64,000 nucleotides of DNA, from positions 104,375-168,374 of the forward strand of contig DIAJ01000032.1 in the NCBI GenBank assembly GCA_002415785.1. Direction: 5' to 3'. The notes beneath the pieces were generated by a model. It made no database searches. It saw only the letters and a list, made by a program, of their open reading frames with translations, and had not been told where the DNA came from. The stretch's first letter is position 1, and the number at the start of each line of letters is the position of its first letter. Source of the DNA: Flavobacteriales bacterium UBA5081 (GTDB taxonomy: Bacteria > Bacteroidota > Bacteroidia > Flavobacteriales_E > Vicingaceae). Made by a program: the position numbers and the translations under genes. Of this stretch, positions 27,613 to 37,442 are shown piece after piece.

Positions 27613-28368
27613 ATGTTTTTTATCTTATCAAAATTACTTTCCATTTTTAGCGACCCTTTAATTTGGGTGTTTATCCTTTTAGTTTGGGTTTTGATTAAAT
27701 CTCCAAAAGGAACTTACAAACGAATTCTATTAGGGGCGATAATTTTGCTTTACTTTTTCAGTAATCGAGCGATTTTTCATCACATTAATCACCAATGGGA
27801 AGTTCAACCTAAAACTATAGCACAAACGGACACTTTTGATGTGGCTGTGGTTTTGGGTGGTGTTGCTGCATACGATGAAAATACAGCCCAAATTGAATTC
27901 CATGCAAATGCCGATCGAATTTTTAAAGTGCTTCCCCTCTACTTTAGCGGACAAGTAAAAAAGCTTATACTTTCAGGCGGCTCAGGAAAACTAATAGAAG
28001 ATGAAAAAGAAGCCGATATTTTAGCAGGCTATTTAGTTAAAATTGGTGTGAAAGAAAAAGATTTAATTCTTGAATCCAATTCGCGAAATACTTATGAAAA
28101 TGCTAAATACTCAGCGGGAATTATTCGAGAAAGAGGGTATGAGAAAATCTTACTTTCCACTTCTGCTATCCACATGAACAGAGCTTATGCCTGTTTTCAA
28201 AAACAAAGCATAGAGGTTACCCCTTTCTCAACAGATCAACTTTCCTATCAACTCACTCCTTACTTTGATTTTCTTTTTATTCCTAAAGCAGAAATTCTCA
28301 GCTATTGGAATTGGCTAATTCATGAATGGATTGGGATTATTACTTATAAGCTAATGGATTATTGTTAA
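27613..28368 (+). CDS. YdcF/ElyC/SanA-family (DUF218) membrane protein
   Basis: A 251-residue protein with two N-terminal hydrophobic segments (residues 2-26 and 34-52) and a DUF218 domain. The domain shows VAVVLGGVAAYDEN, LILSGGSGK and the conserved SNTYENA-type segment (NSRNTYENAKY). ElyC and SanA are linked to envelope integrity and lipid-carrier metabolism in E. coli. Five bases after hemG, so probably in the same transcript. Confidence 0.82.
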   Translation: MFFILSKLLSIFSDPLIWVFILLVWVLIKSPKGTYKRILLGAIILLYFFSNRAIFHHINHQWEVQPKTIAQTDTFDVAVVLGGVAAYDENTAQIEFHANADRIFKVLPLYFSGQVKKLILSGGSGKLIEDEKEADILAGYLVKIGVKEKDLILESNSRNTYENAKYSAGIIRERGYEKILLSTSAIHMNRAYACFQKQSIEVTPFSTDQLSYQLTPYFDFLFIPKAEILSYWNWLIHEWIGIITYKLMDYC

Positions 28369-28382
28369 GATATTTATTGCTA

Positions 28383-29897
28383 TTACTCCTTCTCAAACTT
28401 CAAATTGTAAAAATGAAAGTCAGGGTTAGGTAAATCAATAGTAAAATGTGTAACCTCCCCATCGGCATTTGATTGAAAAGTTACAAAGCCTTCGGGCAAG
28501 AATTCATCTTTAAACTTTATACGATAAGTGTTCTGTTGCCAATGAGTCATCTCTGAAGTAAAAATATCTTTCGCGGGAATCAATTCTAAGATTAACTTGC
28601 CATTATTATTTGATACTACGGCATTCCCATAATATTCATCTTCATAAGTTCCTGCTAATATTTCCTGCGGAATATTTGCTTTTAATTTTATATTTCTTGC
28701 AGCATGTCTTTCTTCTTTCTTTTTCTTTAAGCTTTTTTCATATCGCTTCGTAAAGTCAAGATAAATTTTTGCCCAATCTGTTTTATTCTCACTTTCTAAA
28801 AAGTGATTAAAACTACTGTACATTAGGGCTGCCGGAAGAGAGGTTTCTCCATTCGTTAATACAATGCCTCCAAACTTTTTAGATGGAACAATAAAAATCT
28901 TAGAAATATAACCCGGTAAACCGCCACCATGATGCGCAATCTTGCAGCCCTCATAGCCAGTTAAAAACCAGCCTAAACCATAGCCCTCCATTTCTATTCC
29001 GTTCTTTCTATCAAATGAAGAAGGAGCAATTGGAGTATGTAAATTGAATAACTTATGATACGTTTCTTGCTTTAACAAGGTATCCCCTTTTGGCGAAATT
29101 CCTTCATTTAACCATAGCTGAATCCACTTAGACAAGTCTTCAACATTTGAGCTTAAAAGCGCAGCGCCTGCTGAATTATCATAATTTCTTAATTCATCAA
29201 GCTTACCCTTGGTATGCGGCATAGCTACATTTGTTTTTTCCGTAAACTCAGTAATTGAAGTATACGAGTTATTCATTTCTAAAGGAGAAAAAATGCGTTT
29301 TTTAATAAACTCACCTAAGCTCATTCCACTCACTTCTTCCACGATTTCTCCGGCTACTATGAACATAATATTCTGATAACCATAAGTAGTTCTAAAGTCG
29401 TAAGACATTTCATAGGAACTAAATCGCTTGATAATTTCTTCAGGGCTGTAATTGGTTCCATACCATAGTAAGTCACCATCAAAAGTCTTAAATCCACTGC
29501 GGTGACAAAGCAAATCTTCTATCGTCATTTGAGATTCTACATATTCATCACTCAAATTAAAATAAGGCAAGTAGTCCTTTACTCGGTCGTTCCAATTAAG
29601 TTTTCCATCATCTACTAGCATGGCTATAGAAGCTGCCGTAAATGCCTTACTCAAAGAGGCAATGCCAAAAACCGATTCAGTTTCTAATTGATCTTTTTCT
29701 ACCTCATTGGCATAACCGTAGGCTTTTTGAAATTCTACATTTCCATCTTTTACAATTGAAATTGCCATTCCGGGTAATTCATAAGCTTCTACATATTTCT
29801 CAAGGTAAGCATCAAAGTCAGCATGATTCTCTTGTGCTGCTAGTTGCATCGAAAATACAACTAGAATAGAAAGCGTAAAAAGTTTCAAAGTTTTCAT
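28383..29897 (-). CDS. Secreted serine hydrolase, class C beta-lactamase/esterase fold
   Basis: A 504-residue protein with a signal peptide (SMQLAAQE, cleavage near 22) and a beta-lactamase-related domain. The SxxK motif is SLSK in GIASLSKAFTAAS (about residues 80-92), the YxN-like motif is YGYQN near 167-171, and the third motif is HHGGLPG near 323-329. A C-terminal DUF3471-like beta domain follows after residue 400 (LAGTYEDEYYGNA). It probably acts in the periplasm or outside the cell on an unknown peptide or ester. It is convergent with the YdcF gene. Confidence 0.85.
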   Translation of the reverse strand: MKTLKLFTLSILVVFSMQLAAQENHADFDAYLEKYVEAYELPGMAISIVKDGNVEFQKAYGYANEVEKDQLETESVFGIASLSKAFTAASIAMLVDDGKLNWNDRVKDYLPYFNLSDEYVESQMTIEDLLCHRSGFKTFDGDLLWYGTNYSPEEIIKRFSSYEMSYDFRTTYGYQNIMFIVAGEIVEEVSGMSLGEFIKKRIFSPLEMNNSYTSITEFTEKTNVAMPHTKGKLDELRNYDNSAGAALLSSNVEDLSKWIQLWLNEGISPKGDTLLKQETYHKLFNLHTPIAPSSFDRKNGIEMEGYGLGWFLTGYEGCKIAHHGGGLPGYISKIFIVPSKKFGGIVLTNGETSLPAALMYSSFNHFLESENKTDWAKIYLDFTKRYEKSLKKKKEERHAARNIKLKANIPQEILAGTYEDEYYGNAVVSNNNGKLILELIPAKDIFTSEMTHWQQNTYRIKFKDEFLPEGFVTFQSNADGEVTHFTIDLPNPDFHFYNLKFEKE

Positions 29898-29909
29898 ATC
29901 ATTTAAATA

Positions 29910-32000
29910 TTAGTATGCTCCGTTGCGCTTTCGCAAAAACCACTCGAGCGTTAATAAAGTGATTAAAATGTAAAAAATCCACTTTACATTTATAACGTCT
30001 TCCACTGCTTCATCGGCATAAGAAACAGCAGAGATATCTTTTCTATTTTTTACAATATTGCTGAATTTTTCCAATTCATTCAAATAAATGATTTCGCCAC
30101 CACTTTTTTCAGCTAATTGATGAAGTAGGTTATGGTTTGCTCTGGTATCTATAAACTCTAACTGGAGTTTCTTCACACTGAACTGTCCAACTTCCTCAAA
30201 CTTTTTACTTCCCAACTCAGTGCTAGCTTTGTACCTATAATTCCCAATATCTAAATTATTTATTTGTAAATAGTAGGCATTTTCAGTTCTACTAAAACTG
30301 TAGTTGTATTCTTTGTCATTCTCATCCCAAAGCGTAAATTCTACCTCAGGTTCATTAACAGCTTCATAGCTTTCATTATACAACTGAAGTTCAAAGTTTA
30401 TCGTTTCGTTTTCGTAAAAGCTTTTCTCATGATCAATTCTAAAATAACTTTTATCAGCTTTAACCGACATATACTGCACAATCTTTTGAATCAAATCATC
30501 TACAGCTTCGTGATTTTTATTTCGAGCATAGTCATTTAATCTCCAATGCCACAAACCTTCACCCACAAAGACTCCTTTTTTCACCCCATCTTGCTCCTGA
30601 AAAGCAATTAAAGGGTAATTGGTTTGAACATTTCCTACTTGCTGACTAAACAAATGATACGATTGATTTTTCAATGCATATTTACCAAAAGGAATTTTTA
30701 ATGGTGGTAAAGATTGTAGTTTCTTCAACTGTTCTTCTTCCATCCTAAAAAGTGGAAATGCATCATTATATTGAGCATACACATCATTAAGCTCAGCAAC
30801 ATTTACATCAAACTCTAAAGGCAAATCCCAATTTGAGAGTAAGTTATATGCAGTATTGCTACCCAAGAAAAAGAATTGCGAAATTTTTGAATCTTGTAAG
30901 CGAGCAATTTCTTGGTTTAATTCTGAAGTAATGCTCGGAAGTTGATAAAAGATAATCAAATTAAACTCTTCGACTTCCCCATCAAACTCTTTAACATTAA
31001 CTGTTTTTAATTCATAGTTCTTTTGTGCTTTTAAAGCTGAGTTAATCGCTGATATATCTGGGTGAGGTCCGTCGTATAAAAGCAATATTTGTTGTCTACC
31101 ATCCAACACATCAATGTAAAAATCTCTTTTGTTGTTCTCTAAGTTCACTTCGCCGTCAAGTCCGTCCAAAACAACAGTGTAACGCTGCAATCCAACCTCT
31201 TCAGCCTTTAAGTTAAAGCGGACCGTTTGAAAGTCTGATGATTCTTTAAGATCAACACTTTCTTTTTTGAGCAATTTCCCATTTTTGAAAACCTTTAAAG
31301 TTGTACTTCCTTGATCAATTTTATTAAAAAGTAAATCTACCTCTAATGGAAACTCATTGTCCAAATAAGCTATTTCATTATGAAGTAATCGCTTAACAAG
31401 GGCATCTTTTTTTATGGTCGTGTCACCTAAAGCTAAGGTATAAATTGGGAAAGTGTGATTTACGGCTTGGTAGGAAGGGTTTATTCCTCTATTGTATATC
31501 CCATCGCTTAGTAGTAAGATGGCACCTACATTTCGATTAACGAAACGATTTTCTAATCCATCTAATAATGCCTGAAAGTTCGTCTCTCTTCCTTTATAGT
31601 TGGGCAAAGTGTCTGCATCTTCTCTCAACTTTTCGTCAAAGTAAAAATGCTCTACTTGAAAGTTTTTATTTAATTCTTCTTTTAATTGCTCAACTTTCGA
31701 ATTTAAACTCTCCAAATACAGACTTGAGTCTTTCGATTGTAAAATTGAGGCTGAATTATCTTGAGCAATAATTACAATTGGCTGCTCTACTCGTTTAGTG
31801 ATGTATTTTAAAAGTGGTGCCAACAAAAGTATGGCGAGAACACTCACAATTGTAAAGCGTAAAAAAGCTAAAGTATTAATTAGCCAAGAAGAAAAATCGG
31901 TCAACTTTTTATCTTTACGATAAAGAATAAATGCATAAAGTGCACCTACAACTAGGCACAAAAAATACATCCACCAAGGATATTGACTGACGATATTCAA
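29910..32000 (-). CDS. Membrane protein with a von Willebrand A-like domain
   Basis: A 696-residue protein. Two N-terminal membrane segments (about 9-27 and 40-63) precede a VWA-like domain with the MIDAS motif DNSAS (about 82-86) and AILLLSDGIYNRG near 162-174. Beta-sandwich domains follow, with one C-terminal membrane segment (residues 672-690) before RKRNGAY. The plan matches Bacteroidota membrane proteins related to BatA-type aerotolerance proteins; function unknown. It stands between the serine hydrolase and fabG on the same strand. Confidence 0.72.
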   Translation of the reverse strand: MNIVSQYPWWMYFLCLVVGALYAFILYRKDKKLTDFSSWLINTLAFLRFTIVSVLAILLLAPLLKYITKRVEQPIVIIAQDNSASILQSKDSSLYLESLNSKVEQLKEELNKNFQVEHFYFDEKLREDADTLPNYKGRETNFQALLDGLENRFVNRNVGAILLLSDGIYNRGINPSYQAVNHTFPIYTLALGDTTIKKDALVKRLLHNEIAYLDNEFPLEVDLLFNKIDQGSTTLKVFKNGKLLKKESVDLKESSDFQTVRFNLKAEEVGLQRYTVVLDGLDGEVNLENNKRDFYIDVLDGRQQILLLYDGPHPDISAINSALKAQKNYELKTVNVKEFDGEVEEFNLIIFYQLPSITSELNQEIARLQDSKISQFFFLGSNTAYNLLSNWDLPLEFDVNVAELNDVYAQYNDAFPLFRMEEEQLKKLQSLPPLKIPFGKYALKNQSYHLFSQQVGNVQTNYPLIAFQEQDGVKKGVFVGEGLWHWRLNDYARNKNHEAVDDLIQKIVQYMSVKADKSYFRIDHEKSFYENETINFELQLYNESYEAVNEPEVEFTLWDENDKEYNYSFSRTENAYYLQINNLDIGNYRYKASTELGSKKFEEVGQFSVKKLQLEFIDTRANHNLLHQLAEKSGGEIIYLNELEKFSNIVKNRKDISAVSYADEAVEDVINVKWIFYILITLLTLEWFLRKRNGAY

Positions 32001-32014
32001 CGTTGAGTTGTTTT

Positions 32015-32055
32015 AAAAATAAAACAAGCCCAAAAATTCAATTAATGGGCTTGTT
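32015..32055 (-). terminator. Intrinsic terminator after fabG
   Basis: Stem AACAAGCCCA (32023-32032) with TGGGCTTGTT (32046-32055), followed on the minus strand by TTTTATTTTT. It lies 7 bases past the fabG stop. Confidence 0.8.
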
Positions 32056-32061
32056 AATCAA

Positions 32062-32808
32062 TTATGTTAGCATTGCTCCGCAAACACTTAGAGTTTGTCC
32101 TGAAACGTATGTTGAAAGGTCTGAAGCTAAATAAAGTACAGCATTTGCAACATCTTCGGTAGTTCCCGGGCGATTTAATGGAATGCCTTTCAACCATTCT
32201 TTCATTACATCTTCACCTAATTCTCCGGTCATTTCAGTTTCAATAAAACCCGGTGCAATTGCATTACAACGAATGTTTCTACTTCCTAATTCTTGAGCAA
32301 TTGACTTGGTAAATCCTATAATTCCGGCTTTAGAAGCTGCGTAATTCGACTGACCGGCATTTCCTTTTACTCCAACGATTGAGCTCATATTAATAATTGA
32401 ACCGGAACGCTGTTTTAGAAGCGTTCTTTGCACACATTTAGTGATGTTAAACACAGATTTTAAGTTAGTGTTCATCACATCATCCCAATTCTCTTCGCTC
32501 ATGCGCATTAACAAACCATCTCTTGTAATTCCGGCATTGTTAACAACCGCATCAATTCTTTCAAAATCATTTACAACATCCGCAATTAACTGTTCTGCTG
32601 CAACAAAGTCTGCCGCATCTGAACGGTAGCCTTTAGCTTTCACCCCTAATGCCGTTAGTTCGTCCTCAACAGCTTTTGCCTTTTCAATTGAAGACATGTA
32701 AGTAAATGCAATATCAGCGCCATGTTCCGCTAGTTTAATTGCAACACCTTTACCAATTCCTCTAGTAGCTCCCGTTATTAAAGCTACTTTACCTTCCATT
32801 AATTTCAT
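32062..32808 (-). CDS. fabG: 3-oxoacyl-[acyl-carrier-protein] reductase
   Basis: A 248-residue short-chain dehydrogenase. It has the NADP-binding TGATRGIGKG (about 13-22), NNAGITRDGLLMRM, the catalytic Ser in INMSSIVGVKGNAGQ and Tyr/Lys in YAASKAG (about 154-160), and the FabG-typical C-terminus APGFIETEMT. It reduces 3-oxoacyl-ACP in fatty-acid elongation. The start could be ATG 32808 or the ATG three codons later. Single gene with a clear terminator. Confidence 0.93.
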   Translation of the reverse strand: MKLMEGKVALITGATRGIGKGVAIKLAEHGADIAFTYMSSIEKAKAVEDELTALGVKAKGYRSDAADFVAAEQLIADVVNDFERIDAVVNNAGITRDGLLMRMSEENWDDVMNTNLKSVFNITKCVQRTLLKQRSGSIINMSSIVGVKGNAGQSNYAASKAGIIGFTKSIAQELGSRNIRCNAIAPGFIETEMTGELGEDVMKEWLKGIPLNRPGTTEDVANAVLYLASDLSTYVSGQTLSVCGAMLT

Positions 32809-32983
32809 TGATCTCTGATTTAATTAGTCGTGGGTCAAAGATAATATTAATCCTTATACTGAGAGAGTATCCTGCATTCGTTGTACAAGAAGTATTTTAT
32901 TCTTTACAATAAAACGGTGACTTATTTAAAAGCAGACAAATCTTAAATCTCTCGACTTCCTCCAGAAGGTGATTGTTTTGCAT

Positions 32984-32991
32984 TATCTTTG
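32984..32991 (+). promoter_or_regulatory. -7 promoter element of coaD
   Basis: TATCTTTG fits TAnnTTTG, 27 bases before the coaD ATG. No TTG at the ideal distance. Confidence 0.5.
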
Positions 32992-33018
32992 CTATTAAAC
33001 ATTTTATAAAAAAGATTT

Positions 33019-33474
33019 ATGCAAAAAGTTGCCGTTTTCCCCGGTTCTTTTGATCCAATAACACTAGGTCACACTTCTATTATTAATAGAGCCTTACCTT
33101 TATTTGATGAGATTATTATCGCCATTGGTAACAATTCGCAAAAGAAATATATGTTTGACTTAAAGCAACGAAAAGATTGGATTATAGGTGCTTTTAAAAG
33201 TCCCAAAATTAAGGTTGACATATACCAAGGACTTACTGTTGAATACTGTGAAAAAGTTAACGCAAAGTTTATTTTAAGAGGAGTGAGAAATGCAATTGAC
33301 TTTGAGTTTGAAAAAAACATTGCTCAGATGAACAACAAATTAAACGATGAAATTGAAACAATCATTTTATTCACTGAGCCTCAGTACGCAGCAATTAGCT
33401 CTACAATTGTAAGAGACATTATACGCAATAATGGTGATGCTCAGCAGTTTTTACCTAAAAATATTAAAGTATAA
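33019..33474 (+). CDS. coaD: Phosphopantetheine adenylyltransferase
   Basis: A 151-residue nucleotidyltransferase with the adenylyl-transfer motif GSFDPITLGHTSII (about 9-22), substrate loop RGVRNAIDFEFE and ISSTIVRDI near the C-terminus. It converts 4'-phosphopantetheine to dephospho-CoA. Length is slightly below the usual 160. The next gene starts 2 bases after the stop. Confidence 0.95.
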   Translation: MQKVAVFPGSFDPITLGHTSIINRALPLFDEIIIAIGNNSQKKYMFDLKQRKDWIIGAFKSPKIKVDIYQGLTVEYCEKVNAKFILRGVRNAIDFEFEKNIAQMNNKLNDEIETIILFTEPQYAAISSTIVRDIIRNNGDAQQFLPKNIKV

Positions 33475-33476
33475 AG

Positions 33477-34841
33477 ATGTACAAAAGTTTATTAGGACTA
33501 TTAATAATTATAAGTGCGCAAGCTTTTGCTGCCGAGACGGTAATCCAAGGTAAATCAACCCATTTTGAGGGAAAAACAATTCGTTTGGCTTATTTTGAAG
33601 ACTATATCACCTTTAAAAAAGCATACCTTGATGAAACTCAAATTAAGGATAAAAAGTACCATTTCACAATTGACTTAGAGAAGAGTAAACAGTTAGTTTT
33701 AAAAGTTGAAGATAAAGAAGCTACTTTTTTTGCCGAGGGCGGTAATGTTTACAATCTAAACCTTAGCTATGATGAAGAAAAAAATCGTGGCAGAGCCTTT
33801 GACAAAGTACTAGACCTTCAATTTTCATTTCCTCAAGCTAGTGAAATGAACCAATTAATTAAAAAATTTAATCAAGATTACAGTGCTTTTTTTAGAGCCA
33901 ATATTAAAAAGTTTGCTACAAAAACAGCTACCAAAGAAGTGAAGCAATTTATTGCTGAACAATCAGAAATTAAAGCATATAAGAGCCATCCTTTTGTTAG
34001 CAACTATGTAACTTATGTTTTGGCAAATTTGGAAGACATCAACCACACTAGTGAAGATAAACTATTTGAAAAATACCTCAAGAACAAAGAAGTACTCCAT
34101 GAAAATAAAGAATACATGAACTTCTTTAAACAGCTTTATCAAAAAGATTTTGAGCGACTAAGCTTAAGTAAGTCTGGAGCTGAAATTTTAAAAGCCATTA
34201 TGCTGGAGGAGAGTTTATCAAAAACTATTGATTTAATTAAAAAAGACAAAGGCTTTGAACAAAATGAGCTGGCAGAGCTGTATTTGATTTATGGTCTTTT
34301 TGAAACCTACCACCTCAAAACAGTTAGCCCAAAGAGTAATTTAAAAATGCTTGAACTGTTGAGTAAAAATGGGAGTACTCCCTCAATTCAGCTAACGGCC
34401 AAGAACGTAATTGAATCACTCAAAAAATTCGACAACAACGGTATGGCTGCTAATTTTGAGTTGAAAGATGAGAATGGCATGTTGGTTAAGCTGACTGACT
34501 TTAAAGGCAAGCCAATATATCTCAACTTTTGGGCAGACTGGTCAATCCCATCACTTCGCCAGCTTAGTGTAATGCAAAAACTTCATGAGAAGTACGGTGA
34601 AAAGATTCACTTTGTGAGTATCAATTTAGATGAAGACCCAACTAAAATGAATGACTATTTGAAGTTAAAAAATTTCAAATGGACATTTTTGCACTACGGA
34701 AATGATTATGAAGTCAGAGAAAAGTATAATGTGCGAACTGTTCCATCTTATTTTTTAATTGATGAAAATGGAAAGTTTATTCAGCTAAATGCTCCTAATC
34801 CCACGGAAGTTGAACGTAAGCTGTATGAGATTAGTAAATAA
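33477..34841 (+). CDS. TlpA-like secreted thioredoxin-fold protein lacking the CxxC
   Basis: A 454-residue protein with a signal peptide (cleavage near residue 18, AQAFAAE), a DUF4369-like beta N-terminal domain, a helical middle and a C-terminal TlpA/AhpC thioredoxin-like domain from about residue 320. The active-site stretch reads LNFWADWSIPSLRQ, where relatives have W-C-x-x-C, so both redox cysteines are replaced by serine. The cis-proline region TVPSYFLID is kept. It may bind rather than oxidise substrates. It is 2 bases after coaD, probably co-transcribed. Confidence 0.8.
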   Translation: MYKSLLGLLIIISAQAFAAETVIQGKSTHFEGKTIRLAYFEDYITFKKAYLDETQIKDKKYHFTIDLEKSKQLVLKVEDKEATFFAEGGNVYNLNLSYDEEKNRGRAFDKVLDLQFSFPQASEMNQLIKKFNQDYSAFFRANIKKFATKTATKEVKQFIAEQSEIKAYKSHPFVSNYVTYVLANLEDINHTSEDKLFEKYLKNKEVLHENKEYMNFFKQLYQKDFERLSLSKSGAEILKAIMLEESLSKTIDLIKKDKGFEQNELAELYLIYGLFETYHLKTVSPKSNLKMLELLSKNGSTPSIQLTAKNVIESLKKFDNNGMAANFELKDENGMLVKLTDFKGKPIYLNFWADWSIPSLRQLSVMQKLHEKYGEKIHFVSINLDEDPTKMNDYLKLKNFKWTFLHYGNDYEVREKYNVRTVPSYFLIDENGKFIQLNAPNPTEVERKLYEISK

Positions 34842-34854
34842 ACCCTCTTCAATG

Positions 34855-36573
34855 TTATTCTTCACTCGCTTTCACATCCTTAATATTCAACTGCAAACTC
34901 ACATTTCCATTCCATTCATTTTCTTCAACCGTAAAAGCTATATCGAATGGCTTTCCACTTTTGATGATTCTATATTTATCAGACATATTAAAACCAATTG
35001 CGGGATAAAAAACATCCGGCTTTTCGGGGTCTAATATATCAATTTTAAGGTGCTTATCTTTTAAAAGTCTACCGTAACCTCTTTCCTTTACATTTCGAGC
35101 AACAAAAACCGGCTTCATATTCTGCGGACCGAAAGGTGCAAATTGTTTGAGCACTTGATAAAACTTTGTATCGATTTCATGCAGTTTTATTTCCGCATCA
35201 ATTTCAATTTCCGGTTGTAATAAATGCTCGGGAATGCTATTTGACACTACTTCTTCAAATCTCGCTTGAAAAGCTTCAATATTTTCAATTGGCAGAGTCA
35301 TTCCCGCAGCATATTTATGTCCGCCAAACTGTTCAAGCAAATCGCTACATTGCTCCAAGGCTTCGTAAACGTCGAAGCCTTTAACAGAACGCGCAGAACC
35401 GGCAGCTTTACCATTGCTCTCTGTTAAGATAATTGTAGGACGATAATAATTCTCGATACATCGTGAAGCAACAATTCCAATTACTCCCTTATGCCAATGT
35501 TCTTGATATAAAACTGTCGTTTTTTGAGCAGCTAATCTTTTATCAGATTTAATCATTGAAATGGCTTCCTCAGTTATTCCTGAATCCAACTGCTTGCGAT
35601 TTGTATTGTGCTCATTAATTGAACTGCCTCCGTCATAAGCTTGATGAGTGTTTTCCGCCAACATTACCTCCACCGCTTTATTACCGCTCTCTATTCTTCC
35701 TGCAGCATTAATTCTTGGGGCAAGTGTAAACACCACATCAGTAACTGTTAATTCTTTCTTTTTCACATTGGCAATTTCTAACATTGCCTTAAAACCGGGC
35801 TGAGGATTAGCGTTTAGCTTTTTCATGCCAAAATAAGTCAGCACCCTATTCTCTCCAACAATGGGGACAATATCCGCACAAATACTCACGGCTAAAATAT
35901 CCAACTTCTCTTCTAATCGACTAAAGGGAGTATTATTATTTAATGAAAAAGCCTGCATCAATTTAAAACCAACTCCACAGCCGGAAAGCTCTTTAAATGG
36001 ATATTCGCAATCTTTTCTTTTAGGGTCTAAAACTGCCACTGCCGCCGGCAGTTCATCTCCCGGATTATGGTGGTCGCAAATAATAAAGTCTATTTGTTTT
36101 TCTTTAGCATAGGCGACCTTATCAATTGCTTTAATCCCGCAATCTAAAGCAATTATCAAAGAAAAACCGTTCTCTTCTGCATAGTCAATTCCTTTAAAAG
36201 AAACACCATAACCTTCAGCATAGCGGTCGGGAATATAGAAGTCTAAATTGGGGTAAAGTGGTTTTAAAAAAGAGTACACTAAAGCTACGGAGGTAGTTCC
36301 ATCTACATCATAATCTCCATAAATCAATATTTTTTCCTGATTCTCAATAGCCTGCTCTAAGCGCTCAACAGCTACTTGCATATCTTTCATCAGAAAAGGA
36401 TCGTGCAAATTGTTTAAATCAGGTCTAAAAAAAGCTTTGGCTTTGTCAAAAGAATCAATTCCCCTTTGAATAAGAATATTCGTTAAAGTTTTATTTAAGC
36501 CGTTTAGCTCCTCTGACAATACACTAATCTTATTATCATCAGCTTTGGGATTCAGTGTCCAACGTTTCTCCAT
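34855..36573 (-). CDS. recJ: Single-stranded-DNA exonuclease RecJ
   Basis: About 572 residues from ATG 36573 (an in-frame ATG three codons upstream is possible). DHH motifs are complete: YGDYDVDGTTS near 80-90, IIALDCGIKA near 132-141, and the hallmark ICDHHNPGDE near 156-165. They are followed by DHHA1 with GHKYAAGM and the OB-like C-terminal domain. It is a 5'-3' ssDNA exonuclease in recombination and mismatch repair. It is convergent with the TlpA-like gene. Confidence 0.94.
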   Translation of the reverse strand: MEKRWTLNPKADDNKISVLSEELNGLNKTLTNILIQRGIDSFDKAKAFFRPDLNNLHDPFLMKDMQVAVERLEQAIENQEKILIYGDYDVDGTTSVALVYSFLKPLYPNLDFYIPDRYAEGYGVSFKGIDYAEENGFSLIIALDCGIKAIDKVAYAKEKQIDFIICDHHNPGDELPAAVAVLDPKRKDCEYPFKELSGCGVGFKLMQAFSLNNNTPFSRLEEKLDILAVSICADIVPIVGENRVLTYFGMKKLNANPQPGFKAMLEIANVKKKELTVTDVVFTLAPRINAAGRIESGNKAVEVMLAENTHQAYDGGSSINEHNTNRKQLDSGITEEAISMIKSDKRLAAQKTTVLYQEHWHKGVIGIVASRCIENYYRPTIILTESNGKAAGSARSVKGFDVYEALEQCSDLLEQFGGHKYAAGMTLPIENIEAFQARFEEVVSNSIPEHLLQPEIEIDAEIKLHEIDTKFYQVLKQFAPFGPQNMKPVFVARNVKERGYGRLLKDKHLKIDILDPEKPDVFYPAIGFNMSDKYRIIKSGKPFDIAFTVEENEWNGNVSLQLNIKDVKASEE

Positions 36574-36782
36574 AATCTTCAAAAGTAAAAATAATTGGCT
36601 TGTAATTTTTGATTGATATTTTCTCCTTTAAAATAGTAGTGGGGATTCACATTGATTACGAATACCCGATTGGTTATCCAAACTTATTATATAAATAAAA
36701 TTTACAGCTATCTTTATTTAAAAGTGAAATTAAAAACCGCTCGAAGCTTCCACGCTAATTTCTTAATTTTATGCTTTGAAAT

Positions 36783-37442
36783 ATGAGAGACATTAGCGAA
36801 ATCAGACAGCAGATTAAACTCTATCAAAAAGAAGGTAAAAGGATTTTTGCCACTTCCTCATTCCAATCACACAGTATTCCACTATTGCACATTATTAGCG
36901 AAATCGACCATCGAATTCCAATCTATTATTTAAACACAGGATATCTTTTTCCCGAAACTTTGGCATTTAAAGATGAACTCGCTGAGCGACTAAATCTAAA
37001 TATGATTGGCTTAGAGTCTGCTGTACCCAAAAGCCAACAAAAAGATGAAAACGGTGAATTACTTTTTACATCAGATCCGGATTATTGTTGCTATTTAAAC
37101 AAAACACAGCCACTCGAGCCTATTTTAGCCTCTTTTGATGTTTGGATAAACGGTATTCGAGCTGATCAAAATGCGAATCGTGCAGACATGAAGGTTGAAG
37201 AAAAAACGCCACAAGGCGCTCTTAGATACCACCCGATCTTGGACTGGACATCAAAAGACATTTACGAATATCGAAAGGCTCATGACCTTCCACCTCATCC
37301 AAAAGAAAAAGAGGGCTATTTAAGCATAGGTTGCGAGCCTTGTACTCGAAAGATGTTGAATGGAGACGATGAGCGAACTTCTCGTTGGTTTGGAATGAAT
37401 AAAGTTGAATGTGGTTTACACACGGATTTAATTCAAAAATAG
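36783..37442 (+). CDS. cysH: Assimilatory APS/PAPS reductase with 4Fe-4S cysteine pairs
   Basis: A 219-residue CysH-family reductase. The PP-loop-like N-terminus is ATSSFQSHSIPLL (19-31). The cysteine pairs DYCCYLNK (about 100-101) and GCEPCTRKM (about 183-186) are those that ligate the 4Fe-4S cluster of the APS-reducing subgroup. The catalytic cysteine is in ECGLH near the C-terminus. It reduces adenylyl sulfate (or PAPS) to sulfite. Other sulfate-assimilation genes are not nearby. A TATGCTTTG stretch lies directly before the ATG. Confidence 0.9.
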   Translation: MRDISEIRQQIKLYQKEGKRIFATSSFQSHSIPLLHIISEIDHRIPIYYLNTGYLFPETLAFKDELAERLNLNMIGLESAVPKSQQKDENGELLFTSDPDYCCYLNKTQPLEPILASFDVWINGIRADQNANRADMKVEEKTPQGALRYHPILDWTSKDIYEYRKAHDLPPHPKEKEGYLSIGCEPCTRKMLNGDDERTSRWFGMNKVECGLHTDLIQK

